Shown piece by piece: positions 33,482 to 46,877 of a stretch of DNA of 64,000 bases. The DNA lies in the NCBI GenBank assembly GCA_027924585.1, contig BSBM01000151.1, forward strand, positions 7,101,501 through 7,165,500. The letters are read 5' to 3'. The DNA is from Larix kaempferi. Its lineage: Eukaryota; Streptophyta; Pinopsida; Pinales; Pinaceae. The position numbers and the translations under genes are program-made. The notes beneath the pieces are model-generated. The model saw nothing but the letters and a program-made list of their open reading frames with translations. It was not told the DNA's origin and did no database searches. The first letter of the stretch is position 1. Every line of letters starts with the position of its first letter.

Positions 33482-34756
33482 CTACTACATGGTGGCGATG
33501 TTTAAGAGGTTTTTTAACACAAAACTACTATTGTGTCTTAAAATTTTATTTTACATGTTTTGAGAATGTTTAAGACAATTTTTTTAAGACTTGGCATTTC
33601 CTCTCAAATATCTATTTTCTATGGCTTTTTTTTTTAGTTACTATTTTCTTACGTGGAAAGTGATTTTATGATTTTATGAGGGAAGGAAGCAAAAAATGGT
33701 TTTGCATGAAGCTTTGGAAAATTAAGCATCTTAGGTTGTTCTCTTCTTCGAGGTAAATCTCTATGCATTCTTTTTCAGGTTTTGCATTTCCGGTGAATAG
33801 TAAAAATGTTCTGAGAAGCAATTTTAGATACATAAGATAGGGGTTTATGGGGTTTGGTACAGATATGGTTCATTCACTCTATTTGGGGCAATTTTGAAAA
33901 CTAGAATTCTTCTCGAGCTTGATGTCCGTTAATTAAATGACGATTATTAAACTCTTCATCATGTCGATCATTAAACTATGTGCAAGATTCGCTCTGGCAG
34001 ATATGAGGAGATCACGAATATCTTTATTTCTTTTTCTTTCTTTTTTATTTAAATCTTGAAACTAGGAATTTTTCCAAGACATCCTACTCAATCGAACTCG
34101 AAGGATAGAGGTAGGGCTTATAGAAGGGATGTGTACTAATGTGCTTGGTTTGGTGCTAGAACGAGTTGTTCTCGTTGATGTATAAATGGCATCCGTGTAT
34201 TCAATAAAGGTATTAGCGGGAAAGTCCCCAGACACAGAATAGAAGCCCGCAACACTCTTACCATTTTGAAATTTTAATAAACATACTCCCCATTTTGATA
34301 ACTGTAACCTGCTGGTATGAAGCTTTTAGAGCCTACATTTCAGGACAAATGAAAGGCAAGGGAACCAACGAGGAATTTACAATAAATTTTATCTTGTCTA
34401 GGCATAAATTATGTTCCAGGTGCCAATCTTGATACTGAAGGGCTAGGTTCAGCCACTGCTCCTGGTCCCGAATAAACAACTAATGTAGAAAAACCAGTCG
34501 ATATCTATTGAAAAGATGGTTATTATCTTCTGGGAGACGGCTTGGATGCATTTGCTTGGAGATTCCGACGGAACATTTGCAGAGATGACGAACGAGTTCA
34601 AATAAAAGCTAGTGAGTGGTGGCGATTTTATCTCATTTTAATAAGCATTGTTACTCTTCCAAACGGTTATGTTGATGCATACAAGTTATAACTAACCCGT
34701 TTTGATATGATTATGAGCTGAGCAGGCTTAGGCCCTTCAGACATAATATGGAGTGA

Positions 34757-34898
34757 ACAAGCCTTCCAAACGCCACGCTGACAAATGGAGGAGTGAACAA
34801 TGGTGAAGGAAGCTGGAAAGTAATGGGAAACAACGTATTTTCCATACTGGAACTGATATTACATTCAGTATTCGAAGGACTCACCATCGGCATTGCAG
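34757..34898 (+). pseudogene. ZIP-like exon relic, unit 3
   Basis: Same segment and donor (34899), no difference in the relic. Confidence 0.45.
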
Positions 34899-37410
34899 GT
34901 AGGTCATTTCTCCTTAAATTTGATTGTACTTTCCCACTTCGAAGTTTCTTTTTTCCTATTTTAGATTCAGGTTCAATGTTCGAAAAACGAGTGTTCATAT
35001 TTTGTTGAGAAAAGTTGTCTTCCGAGATTAAAAATGTTAAACATTTTCTCTGGAAAAGCTGTGTTTTTGGATATTAGTTCAACTAGTTACTGTAACCTTT
35101 TCCATAATAATGTTATTCAGGTACTGTGATGCCAGAAATATTTTTCCAACATTCCAAGAACATTTTTCGGTCCTTGGACAATTTCCTTTTCAAGTTACAA
35201 TTCTATTAAAAATTAAAATTAAAGAGAGACAGAGTTTGCGGTTGAGGATGGTCAAAATGGAACTCCCTACCAGTCACTCCTCCCAAGTTTGGAGACTACT
35301 TTCCCGATTGAGTAGCTAATGATAAAACACTAAAACAAGTTTACATTGGGTATTCCATGCTGCATTCAACTATTGTTGAAAAGTCGGACCGTGAGAACCA
35401 ATTTCACCATATTTGTTGCTCTAATTAAGTAATGTTTGTAAGAATTCATTAGGTTTTGTGTCACTATATATGATGCTTCAGTATGCTCGTAAAAATTAAT
35501 TGGGGTTGCTTCGCGTGTGCTAATGGATATCCATATATTGGATCCCTCTGTGTATTAGTGGTAGGCCTGCTCTACGAACAAAACTATCTTCCCATATTAG
35601 TTGGCTCCGACATATTTTGAAGACCTGCTATTCATGTGTAATTTGATATGCCTAATACACCCCATCATACCAAACCATTGGTTAAGGTCGTGTGCTATGA
35701 TACCTTGTTAAAAAATGGATATGTTAGGAACAAACTTGGAACCTTCTCTGGCCACTGGTCTCCAACATATTGTGGAACAGGACGTTGTGAACCACACTTC
35801 ACTTCAATGTCAAGTTTTTACCAGTATTCTGGACTTTCAAATGATATGTCGTCGCATTTCAAAGATCTAAATTTTATAAATTAGGAAATCTAAGTTTATA
35901 GAAAATATGGTCAAATCTGATGGTTGATAAATTAGGTGACTATCATATCATAGCGCTTATTTTGTTTCTTGGAATCGAGTGATATAATCTGTTTTGTTAA
36001 ATATTGAAACGAATAATTGTTTTACAGAGCTAAGAAGACCAATACTTTTTACTTTGAATGATAAGACTGTTGCAGCTGACGATTAAGTAGCCACCAGATT
36101 ACAAACAGGTGAAGGCATTGGAGAGAAAAGCAACTTGCCATCAGTTTGGATATGCTTATTATAAGCACGAAATGAGAGTAATCTTAAGTTGTTGTTACTG
36201 AGCATAAATGATTTGATGGTTTGTAGTATACATATCGGTTTGATGCACTTTAAATTCTAAAGTAAATTAAGTAGTTTGTCATATCAATTAAGTAGTTTTT
36301 CATTTTTTGAAGTTTGATAAACCAAAATTAATTTGAATGAATATTAATTATCATCATTCTCATTATCATAATTTGAATCCATTTGATTATGGTTGAAAAA
36401 TAAACAGCACTTTACATTTTATAATTTGAATTAATTTGTTTTGTTACTTATCATTTGCTAACCAAAATCTACATATATGGATTGATCTTTACTATTACAG
36501 TTCTGGTCTCGTTTTATTTTTAGAGTAAGAAAAGAATATTCGCCCATCCCTTCTTGAGGGCTTGAGGGCTTGTTTCCTTAAATAAGAGAATTTTTATTTA
36601 CTGCTCACCGAAGGTTTGTTTCCCTGAATAGATGGATTGAACAAGTTTGGATTTTTGTCTTTCCTAAACCATTGGAGTCTATGATTGAGGGGGAGCAGAC
36701 TTGGACTCAAGCTACCCACTTGGGGTGGCCTAGTAGAAACCAGGTTAACAAAGTGGGAAGCACGTGGGTTCTTTTGTTTTTTCTACTCCTCCTCACATTA
36801 CACCACTGCATTTCCTCATTTTTTATTTCGATTTTTATTGGGTACTGTCTTTCTTAGAGTTTCAGACTCTCTCCAACACATGGAGGGGGGGGGATTCTAT
36901 TATGTCCTTGTGAATGGATCAACCATATTTTTTCGTGTGTCGATGGAGACCTGTCTATCTCTGGAAGCATGGAGACTCTGCACTTCTTCCCAGCGGGATA
37001 ATTGGTTGTCTTCTGTTGGGCATCAACTCTTTCCTCGTTCGGGTAGTCTTGATGGTTTGGATGGTGGGAGATTCGTACATGTGAGCTCACCCGGAAAGCT
37101 ACCCTCTACACCTATCTCGAATAATAAGGCTGCGAGGGTTTGGAGAAACCCTAAATCACAGGGGAGCTACGAGCCTCTCAATTCTAACTCAAACAGCCTT
37201 TGAATAGTTATTCAGGGTCATCCAAGACACAGTTGGTTATGTCAATCAAGTGGGGAGACAGGGTAGGAGGTTTGCAAACCAATAACCTCATCCATAGAGC
37301 TACATGCATACCTAGTTGTCTTCATACAGTCCAGGTAACCCCATCACCTCCACTCTCATCCTAAGTAAGGTCCCCTTCTCTGTTGCATAGTCCCTCGGGC
37401 ACCCCTTCCC

Positions 37411-38313
37411 TTAGTGTTGACCTGAGAAGGTATGGCTAGTCCCAACTGCTAAACCAAGGATGGATGAGCCCTCATCGGAGCCACCACGAGATCCAAACCA
37501 CATGGTCTCTCTCCCACTGTGATTCGCTCTTGGATCTCCCTCAGCATTGCGGCCAAATGGCTTGTACTGGGACTGGATTTTTGGGCTTCGAATCAGGGTT
37601 CTCCTATGAATTTTTGGGCATCTCACACTCTTAGATTTTCCCCAGGGTTCAGGTCAATGGATTCCATGACCATATTTCGCTTCTCATATGAATTTTCTAG
37701 GCGACCTTGGCACACTAAAACGTGGCTTCTCTCCAAGTCGTCATATATGGTTCTTCGTCCTGCTCGGCCTGGGTCCTCCATGAAAGCTCCTGCCCCCTGG
37801 CCAAAAATCCCCTGGGGACTAGGGAGAAATCCCCCAAAGAGGTCGAGTGGATTATGGTTCAAGAAAACCGAGCCCATACCCTTCCTTACGAATTTCAGGG
37901 CTTCCGATAATCCATCACTCTCATGGATTGACTTTGTCACCCACTCCCTTAGAACAGAAAGAAATGTCAGCAAGGAAGGTCAAATGGTTTCTCAGGGTGA
38001 CATATGCTAGCCTAGGGTTCAATCCCAAAACCCCTCACCTCTCCCAAGTGGATACACATAGACCCCTCATTTAGTTGCATCCATAACAAGCCCCTTGGTA
38101 TTTTTATTGCATGAGATCTGTTTACATCATTTTTACAATTTCCAAGGCTCAATAGCACATGGATAACACAATATCAACTACTTTCCGCTTAAAGGTTAGC
38201 ATTCACAAGCAGGTCCTTGGCCTTGAGCTCCACGCTAGGAATCATACATCACATGTATACAATATTTACATTAAAATCCAATACATCCGAAGGCTCAAAA
38301 TGGGGGTATTACA
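37411..38313 (-). mobile_element. Possible LTR fragment, unit 3
   Basis: Same segment, A-type (CACTCTTAG, CCGATAATCC); a private TATGGTTCAAG near 37857 and CACCTAGAT at the LINE boundary. Confidence 0.33.
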
Positions 38314-41300
38314 CCTAGATATTTCTATCTTTGCTTCCCCTATCGAAGACCATCATGTATCATTAGGGAACTCTAGCTCTCCTTCTGTTGGACCTTTTGA
38401 TAAATCCCCACTATCTACTTTTGTGGATTTTCCAGATGATAGCGCACACTCTATCCCTATATCCTCGATCCAATGTCCTAATGTTACCACCCGGAGGAAA
38501 AATGAACCCAATTAATTGGATGGTTCCACTCATAGCAAATGGGTTAACCCTCAGATATCCTCTATCCAGTCAGCGGCTGCGGCTTTATCTTATGACTCTC
38601 CTAATGTATAGAAAATTGGGGCCCTTGGCGCAGAAAATCCCTCTGTACAACAATATCCATGATTATTCTTTGATTGAATACTCAAGGGATTGGAAATGCC
38701 CCTAAGCGAATTGCATTCAAAGGAATTTTAGATTTGGTGAAACCAGATATTATATTGTTGCAAGAGACCATGACCATTGCTTTTAATGCTTGTTATTTCT
38801 TCCTTAAAATCAAGCCCAGCTGGAAATGCTGTGGGTTAGATTCAAACAGACTATTGGGAGGCCTCCTATCGGTTTGGAACCCTTCTCTGGTTGAAGTTTA
38901 TACCTTTAAATATGTTGTGGGCATTCTTTTGGAGGGTCGGGTCGTGGGAATTAATCACTCCATCAATGTTTTGAACATTTATCGGCCTTATAACAATAGG
39001 TGTAATTTTTGGGATCACATTTCATAGTATGCGTTGCTTAACAATCAACCATTAATTTTTGCGGGTGATCTTAAGCTAACGTTATTGTTGGAGCATATTT
39101 CGGGTTACAACATTATTGTTCCACGCTAGGAATCATACATTCTTTTGGAGGGTCGGGTCGTGGGAATTAATCACTCCATCAATGTTTTGAACATTTATTG
39201 GCCTTATAACAATAGGTGTACTTTTTGGGATCACATTTCATAGTATGCGTTGCTTAACAATCAATCATTGATTTTTGCGGGTGATCTTAAGCTAACGTTA
39301 TTGTCGGAGCAGATTTCGGGTTACAACATTACTGTTGACCCATTGGCACAATATTTCATTTCTCTTTTCGAGAATTATAGTCCTTTTGATGTTTGATCTA
39401 ACATTATCACCCCTACTTGGTCAAACGCTCGAGCATGTAGAGCAGGAGTGGCCAAGCAACTAAATCGTTTTTTGATGGAAGACAGTGTTGGGAATGCACT
39501 TGGGCCTTGTCGTACTTGGACTATTCCGATAGGGGTCTCGGACAACAAAGCTATTGCTCTCCAATTGGAATATGGATTTCAAATGTTGTTCTCACTCTTA
39601 CCCCTTTAAATTCAATCGCACTTGGATCAAAGGCCCTACATTCGGTGAGTTGGTCGCAAATTTTTGGGTATCCTATGTTGTTCACAAGTCTAGGTCCCCA
39701 CTGCAAGTATTGATCAAGAAGATCCAACTTCTTAGAGTTGATGTGGTCAAATGGGAAAAGGAGGAAAAGAAAGCTAATTCTGTAGAACTGGTGGATATTG
39801 AAAGATAAATTCTGGAGATAGAAGGAGTGGTCAATGGGAACCTTTTCTGTTCGATCAAGAAGGAGAGGCTTCTATCTTTGGAATCGAAGAAGGCTAAGAT
39901 TCTTCACCAAATTGAAGCTACCTGGCGACTTAAAAGCATAGCACTTTGGGTCTCTCTTGGAGACACTAATACCAAGTTTCTTAAATGCTATGCCTCACAC
40001 CATAGAGTCACGAAATTGATATGGGAATTGAGAAACATAGCAGATATTCTTGTGAACGATTGGAGAGATCTTAAGGAGGAAGCAATCCATCACTTTAAAG
40101 ACACTTATCAACAAGAGTCAAATGCTATTTTTTCTAATCAATTGAAGGCGCTCTGATTATATCCTTAGTTATTCACCAATGTTGAAGGAAGGGATGCTGG
40201 GAAGGTGGTCTCTTTAGACGAGATCAAAGAAATTCTGCAAAAAATTATCAACGACAAGAGGCCCGGTCCCAAGGAGTGGACAATGAACTTCTTCCTACAG
40301 TTTTTTGATTTGGTTGGACCATATCTTCATAGGGCCATTGAAGATTCTAGATTGAAGGAAACCACCCCTACTAACTTGAATACTACCTACAAGACTCCAA
40401 TACCTAAGAAGGACCTACCGAATACATTCCATGACTATCAGTTGATTTTGCTACTCAATTTGATCTATAAATTCATTTCCAAAATCATATCCAACAGGAC
40501 CAAACCTGTCTTGGAGATTTTTATCTCTGCGGAACAGTGTGGCTTCTTATCGAATCATCAATTTCTGGAGTCAGACCTGGAGACAATGCGAGTTTCTCAG
40601 GAATTCCTTCACTTGGTAAAAGATAAGAACCTTCAAGCCCTTATCTTAAAAATGGACCTCATCAAGGCTTACGGCTATGTGGATTGCTCCTTCTTAGGAT
40701 TTGTGTTGATTCATGATTACTATTCCTACGAAAGTCACGAACTGGATCATGTCTTGCATATGTTCTACATCTTACGTTGTCCTCATCAATGGTTCTCCAT
40801 CAAGAAATTTTCACACTACCCAGGGGTTGAGATAGGGATGCCCATTGTCCTTGTTATTATTCTTACTGGTAATCGAGGGTTTGAGTAATCTCATTGGAAA
40901 TGGTAAGACTGAGGGGAAGATTCAAGGTATTGAGATTACTCGTAACCTCTCTATTACCCACATTCTATTCGTAGATGATGATTTAAATTTTGGGATTGAC
41001 TTGACATTTGAATGGAAATTTTTTAAATGTATTATTGACCTGCTCTGCAAGGCCACGAGGATGTCCATAAGTATACACAAGTCTATGTTTCTTGTTAACT
41101 GTGCTGATGCAGGACTTATTGCTTCTGTCCGAGATATTTTTCTTTTCATATGGAGTCTATTGATTCAGAATTTTAGTATCTCGTATATTTCCTGAAACCC
41201 AATTTTTATGAAAAGAAGGATTGGCACTGGTGGATTGATTGGCGCCGGCTGACAGATGGATAAATCATTGGTCCTTCTGTTGGTTGTCCGTGGGTGGAAG

Positions 41301-42725
41301 ACTAGTATTGGCCAAATCGGTTCTACAAAGCCTACCAGTATTTTGGTTCTCACTTTTTGTGATACTCGTAGGGGTTGTGAAGGTTATTGGGAAGAATCTC
41401 TTTCAGTTTATTTGGGCAGGCCGAACTCAGGATTCCAAGATTCATGATCTATCTTCATGGGACAGTTTATCCCATCGACTAAATTTGTGGGGATGGGGTC
41501 TGAAAAATATTGGATCTCTTTAGTTTGGCCCCCCATGCCAAAAGTATTTGGAGGTGTATTTTTGGGGATGGATTATGGAGCATAACATAATTATAGGTTG
41601 CCTCATTCATTAGTTAATTTTCTACACTCCTGTAATCTCATGTTCCTTTCTCAGATCCACCGACCACTTGTGAGTCACTCTTCGGTTTCTTATTGGTGCA
41701 ATGCTAGTGAGATGGGAGTGCCACTAGATTTATCGGATGAATGGTCTCATTAAATTCTTATGTTGAATAGAGTGGGTATCACCTTTTTCAGATTCAGTAG
41801 ATATAGTGATTGGGGAAGGAGTTAAATCTTTTGAAGTACTTGCATCGAAGAAAGCATATGAGGTTCTTATAAATGGGGTAGCGCCTGTTTATCACAAATG
41901 GTCATCGAACTATATTTGGAAATGCCACATCCCTTTGAATATTAAGTGCTTCACCTGGATCTGTTTGGAGAACAAAATCCTCATGTGGGATAACCTCACC
42001 AAACGAGGATTTTCTAGTCCTGTTCGTTGTGTTCTCTGTTTGAGGGGGCTGGAATCTGTGTCACACTTATTTGTTCACTGTCATTTCGTTAGGCTGTTGT
42101 GGAGCGAGATTGAACATGCACTTAATTTTACAAGGGTATGGTGTAGTAATAGTCTTCGGGGTTGTTTGTACAATTGGTTTTATAACAAGCCTCCATTCAA
42201 GGATCTCCCATTTTTCCTTATTTGGGAGGTGTGGAAAGCCCGCAATAGATGCATATTCTAGGATGTAAAACCTTCCGTGCACTCGGTTTTCTTTCGGGTC
42301 ATTAGTGCAGTTTATGAATTCGCTGCTGTTCCCTCATTTAAACCTCCGAGGTCTTTTAATAAGCAGGGATGGTTCTCCACATTTTTTATAGTTGTCATTT
42401 CACACTTAAGATGGGCGTCGGTTCAAGAAGCAATAATGAGGCCGAATTTTTGGCGTTATGGGGCCTTTTATGGTTCGCTAAGTGCAGGGATATTCTCATA
42501 ATTCAAATCTTCGGTGACTTCAAGGTGGCGGTTGATTGGGCCGCGAAAGCTACATAGATTCATCTCACTGGGTATGACCACTCGATGGATTGACTTCGGG
42601 CTGTAATCATTGATTTTGAGGAGATCCACTTTTCTAAACTTTTTAGAGAATTTGAAGAATTAGCACACCAACTATCCAAGGAGGCTACAGGACAAATGGA
42701 CTGTTATATTTCATTTGAAAAATGA
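38314..42725 (+). mobile_element. L1-type plant LINE, decayed (units 3/4)
   Basis: Endonuclease 38674-39027, linker 39554-40156, reverse transcriptase 40205-41195 without the nonsense TAG, zinc-binding domain 41806-42261, RNase H about 42369-42557. A private Ser to Cys change lies near 39849 in the linker. Confidence 0.95.
38923..39338 (+). repeat. 216-bp direct duplication in the LINE endonuclease, unit 3
   Basis: Second arm starts at 39139; a private CAACCATT replaces CAATCATT near 39049. Confidence 0.85.
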
Positions 42726-43040
42726 TCTGAAAATGCATCGGTGGACGAGGGTGCGGAAAAATATTTCTACAGTAGGCCCATCTAGTATGTTTTTTACCTT
42801 TTGTATGGAAGCTACACGCTATGTATGTAACAATTATTATATTTGTCGATGGCATACAATGTTAGGCAGACATTCCGGACTTGTAGATGTTATTGTATCA
42901 TTCACGTTTCCATTTTTGGTGGGCTAAGAGGTTTGAGTTGTATTCTCTATATTACAACCTTATTGAAGTAACTTTGATTCTAAAACGAATATCAAATTGC
43001 AACTTTATTCTTATTGGAAAATAAATGTGTGATTTTTAGG

Positions 43041-43153
43041 CGAAAGCTAAGCATTGAGCTGCAGAGCATTAAATGCGGCGGCTCAATGCTTAGGGTCCAT
43101 TGGATTTGGAGACCGCCGCATTTAATGCTCCGCGGCTCAATGCTTAGCTTTCG
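43041..43153. repeat. 113-bp MITE-like hairpin, unit 4
   Basis: Same hairpin; the right arm has CGCGGCTC in place of CGCAGCTC near 43133, adding a second mismatch. Confidence 0.6.
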
Positions 43154-43347
43154 GCTAATTTTTAAACCATTGTACGACCACCTTGGTAGAGATGAACGCC
43201 CCTAGCTCCTTGATAGTATCAAAATATGCATTGAGCATTCCTAAAAGGTATGTCATGGCGCTATAAGTCAGTTTAAAATAACCCTTAAAACAAATGGGAA
43301 AAAATTAACGCAACAAACGTCGATTCGCAAAACGACACGTACGATTT

Positions 43348-43428
43348 ATGACCGTTGATTCGCATCGGTATTTATTGCAGTTGGGAGAGTTCATCTCCAT
43401 ATTCATATTCAGATTAAACCATTTGTGA
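43348..43428 (+). promoter_or_regulatory. 5' region of U-box-like gene copy 4: upstream ORF
   Basis: Upstream ORF with ATG at 43348 and TGA at 43426-43428, and both TGACCGTTGA motifs. A private change (ACGTCG instead of ACATCG) lies near 43319, outside the upstream ORF. Confidence 0.33.
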
Positions 43429-43454
43429 CCGTTGAACAGAAAAAGGAAATAGAC

Positions 43455-44972
43455 ATGGAGAGCGACATGGAAATGGCACCCGAAAAATATATGGATATGA
43501 TCAGTGAGGACTTTGCTTATGACCCGGTTCGATTACCACTTGACCAAGATTCGACTCAGACTCTTTATGACAGAAAAACTTTGGAGAGCATCTGGGAAAC
43601 TGCACGTGAGGCTCGAAACCCCTACACCAGACAATGGTTCGACGTAAAATATGCCATTCCTCAGACGGAATTGAGGAAAGAGATGGAAGAGTACATTAAT
43701 CTTCGGAACATTCCCATAAATGCCAAGATCGATGTAATTGCAGACTATACAAAAATTCTGGAGGAGGGCGAGATGAAGCAACTTCTAGAAACGTTGCGTC
43801 CAGACAACTACACATTGCCAAAATCATACTGGAATATGACATGGAAGACAATTAATCTTATACGATTGTATTGTCAATCGAATGTGCAAAACATTGAGAC
43901 ATTCAGAAATTTAAATGGCTACACATATTTTACAGAGATCCTCGCAAAAGTGAACGAGTATTTCATCATTCACAACTATAGCAACTATACAGATATTAGG
44001 AAATTAGACTCTGCTTCTATGAATATTTGTAAGGAAATCCTAAGGCTCCTTGACTTGATTGGCCTGATATCATCGGACATAGTTGGAGAAAACTCCATGG
44101 GATATGATACGATTAAAAGCTTGATCAACATTATTTGGTATTTTTATTTTTATAATCTCGGTTTTGTGAAAATCGGGACGATTGTTTTGAGACTTTATTC
44201 TATAATATTCGATGAGTTGGCTACCGATACTCTGAATGTTCTCGGATGGCAAGCTTACTTGAACGCTTTACAAGGTGAAGAAAGTCAGGGGCCGGTTAGC
44301 CTACTTAGTGTTGTCATTAATAAGTTTTCTTTCACCAATGAAAACGGTGAGAGGGATGTAAGGAGTATTCTTAGTGAAGATTTGAATCACGGAATTGCTA
44401 TTCTGCGAAGATATTTTCTGTATAGTAATGGCTATAACCATGAGTACGCAGCAGCAGTAGGTGATCTATACGCAGCAGCAGTAGCTGATGCCCTAAGTCT
44501 CTGCATCTCAAGGGAGATTGAGATATCGGACGAGAGAGAATTTACGGAAGGACAAATGCGCGAAGCCCGAACTGAGAGACTCCATAACTCTCAGGCCTTA
44601 AAAAAGGGTTTAAGGTTTATCTATGAAATAATTTCGGTAGGAGGAATGCTAGCTGATATTCTACAAGGTACCCAGATAGTGAAAAATATCGTAGATAATA
44701 TGTTGAGGCTGCATTTAACATTTGTATGTGAGAAAGAAGGGTGTATCAAATTTGCCTGCTGCGTTCACACCAGAAGAATTGTAATTCTTGTATTGGAGAT
44801 CCTCCGAAACGTCTCCGAGAGAGGAGGAGTGCTATTTGGTATTGATCCTGTCCGCATATTCTCTGAAATAGTTGAGCGCACTACTTCCAAGAATCCCGCG
44901 TTCTGTGTTGAAGATTTAATGGATCATTTCTCTCCTGCATTTTGTGACTTCTACATGAATGGCTGGCTGTAA
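43455..44972 (+). CDS. U-box-like E3 ubiquitin ligase-family protein, copy 4 (505 aa, two substitutions)
   Basis: The only copy with protein differences. Gly267 is replaced by Ala (codon 44253-44255) and Leu388 by Phe (codon 44616-44618). Both lie in the helical region after the U-box, and both are conservative enough to leave a foldable protein. The U-box motifs are unchanged. The upstream ORF is present (43348-43428). The GCT codon at 267 also creates an AAGCTT restriction site (44251-44256) that would distinguish this copy. Confidence 0.78.
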   Translation: MESDMEMAPEKYMDMISEDFAYDPVRLPLDQDSTQTLYDRKTLESIWETAREARNPYTRQWFDVKYAIPQTELRKEMEEYINLRNIPINAKIDVIADYTKILEEGEMKQLLETLRPDNYTLPKSYWNMTWKTINLIRLYCQSNVQNIETFRNLNGYTYFTEILAKVNEYFIIHNYSNYTDIRKLDSASMNICKEILRLLDLIGLISSDIVGENSMGYDTIKSLINIIWYFYFYNLGFVKIGTIVLRLYSIIFDELATDTLNVLGWQAYLNALQGEESQGPVSLLSVVINKFSFTNENGERDVRSILSEDLNHGIAILRRYFLYSNGYNHEYAAAVGDLYAAAVADALSLCISREIEISDEREFTEGQMREARTERLHNSQALKKGLRFIYEIISVGGMLADILQGTQIVKNIVDNMLRLHLTFVCEKEGCIKFACCVHTRRIVILVLEILRNVSERGGVLFGIDPVRIFSEIVERTTSKNPAFCVEDLMDHFSPAFCDFYMNGWL

Positions 44973-45195
44973 ACCTTAATGGATCATTTCTCTCATGCAT
45001 TTTTTTCAATAATAAGGGATTGTGAAAGTTCACTTAGACTTCTCTGCTTGAAACAAATGGACGATGTTACAAAAAAAAACCTTATTTCATTGGAGAAATC
45101 ATGAAATTGTTTTTCTCTTGAAACAAATAGAGCACGTTCCCAAAGAAATCCTTGTTATTTTCGAGAAATTATTAAACTGCTCTACAAATTCTTGA
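44973..45195 (+). pseudogene. Broken C-terminal remnant, copy 4
   Basis: Same as copy 1; nine-A run starting near 45071. Confidence 0.5.
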
Positions 45196-45299
45196 GATCA
45201 GTTATCATTTGTTTAAATTTCTTAAAGATATCATTTTCCTACTCCGATTTCAAATTAAGAATCTATATAATAATCTAAGATTTTCTTAGCTCCAAGTAG

Positions 45300-45832
45300 T
45301 TAAACGCAATATAAGCTTCTTTTTGGTTTGTTTGTCACCTTTCTGAAAAGTGGCCGAAACTAACTCGCCAAAACTACTACTTGAAACGTAGTTTTCCTCA
45401 CTTCTCAAAGTTCGGTTCAATGAGGAAATATTTGGAATGCATTCACGCCCAGTGAACGGTTCCTGTATGACTATGAATTCATAAAATTGATTATGAATGG
45501 ATTCAAAATAATTTACCATTATTAACATATCATTAAAACTAATTAACATATTAATAATTTATCAATATTAACATATCATTAGAACTAACGAAGTGCTTAA
45601 ATGCAATAGCTTAGAACTTTTTTGGTTTGTTTGTCACCTTTCTGAAAAGTGGCCTGAAAAGGATATCATTAGAACTAACTGCCAAAACTACTTCTACTTG
45701 AAACGTAGTTTTTCTCACTTCCCAAAGTTCTGTGGAATGAGGAAATATTTGGAATGCATTCGGGCCCAGTGAACGGTTCATGTATGATTATGAATTCATA
45801 AAATTAATTATGAATGGATTCAATATAATTTA
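45300..45832. repeat. Diverged tandem duplication, unit 4
   Basis: Same pair of blocks, B-type; a private GGATATC replaces AGATATC near 45661. Confidence 0.8.
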
Positions 45833-46480
45833 GAATTACTTATATTCCAATTATTTTGTTTTTAGTTAATATTTATTCAGTTTTGAATTAGTAATTTAAT
45901 ACCTCTTAAGAGTACATCTATTCACTATATTTTTTATTTTATGTTTCATAGACAATTCAAACAACAAACCCATTTTTATTAAAAATATTTGCCTCATTTT
46001 TATTTACATATATGTCAATGTACACAAATCTTATGATAAAGAAGAAGAATTCTTGTATTTCCTTTTATCATAATCACATACTTATATTCATTAAGATAAA
46101 TAACTATATTTATTATTATATTCATTCATATCAATGCCATGTGTAAATCCATAATAGAGTATAGAGTAATCGTGAAGATTATTGTGGTGTCCGAGGCAAA
46201 ATTAATAAGAACTAAAATATGCTCAACAAGTTTGCGTTTTGAAGTGAATTCAAATAGATTAAAATCTAAGGGATTTTCATTTATTTGTTACTTGGATGGA
46301 GTGTGATTTGGAAATTAATTGAATGAAGAGAAATTTGGTTTTTTGTCTCACTAAATTACAACATTTACTAAAAGTTTTTATTAAGTCCAAATTGTAATAT
46401 ATCTATCATATATCACACAAAAAAATAACACAACAAAAACTCACAGCAAGAGGGGGCGCTTATCCGAGTAGCGGGTTGTT

Positions 46481-46877
46481 GAGAGAGGGATGCCCATTAT
46501 CCTTGCTATTATTCTTACTCCTAATCGAGTGTTTGAGTCATCTCATTGGAAATGCTAAGACTCAGGGGAAGATTCAAGGTATTCAGATTGATTTTAAGAT
46601 AAGGGACTAAGTTGGAAAATTGGAAGCGGTAAGCAAAACTATTTATTGGCATAGATCTCGTTATGGGAGTTTAACATTATTATAGGTTGTGTGATTCAAT
46701 ACTCAATCTTCTACACTCCTGTACTCTCATATTTCTTTCTCAGATCTGTCGACCACTTGTGAGTCACTCTTCGGTTTCTTATGTTTCAAATAGAGCTCGT
46801 ATCACCATTTCAGATTGTGAGGATGCAGTGATTTGGGAAGGAGTTAAATCTTTTGGAGTACTCAAAGGGAAGAAGCA
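46481..46877 (+). mobile_element. Second LINE scrap, unit 4
   Basis: Same structure, with private changes GAGTGTTTGAG near 46528 and AGCAAAACT near 46633. Confidence 0.8.

Larger units (their letters stand above)
26792..40188. repeat. Tandem megasatellite unit 3 (13397 bp)
   Basis: Third unit, A-type over most alternating markers and closest to unit 1 (for example the ATTCATAATA form near 32110 and GTGTCGATGG near 36939). It shares some variants only with unit 5, such as CTTGAAACTAGG near 34058 and GAAGCTTTTAG near 34320. This suggests local exchange between non-adjacent units. Confidence 0.98.
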
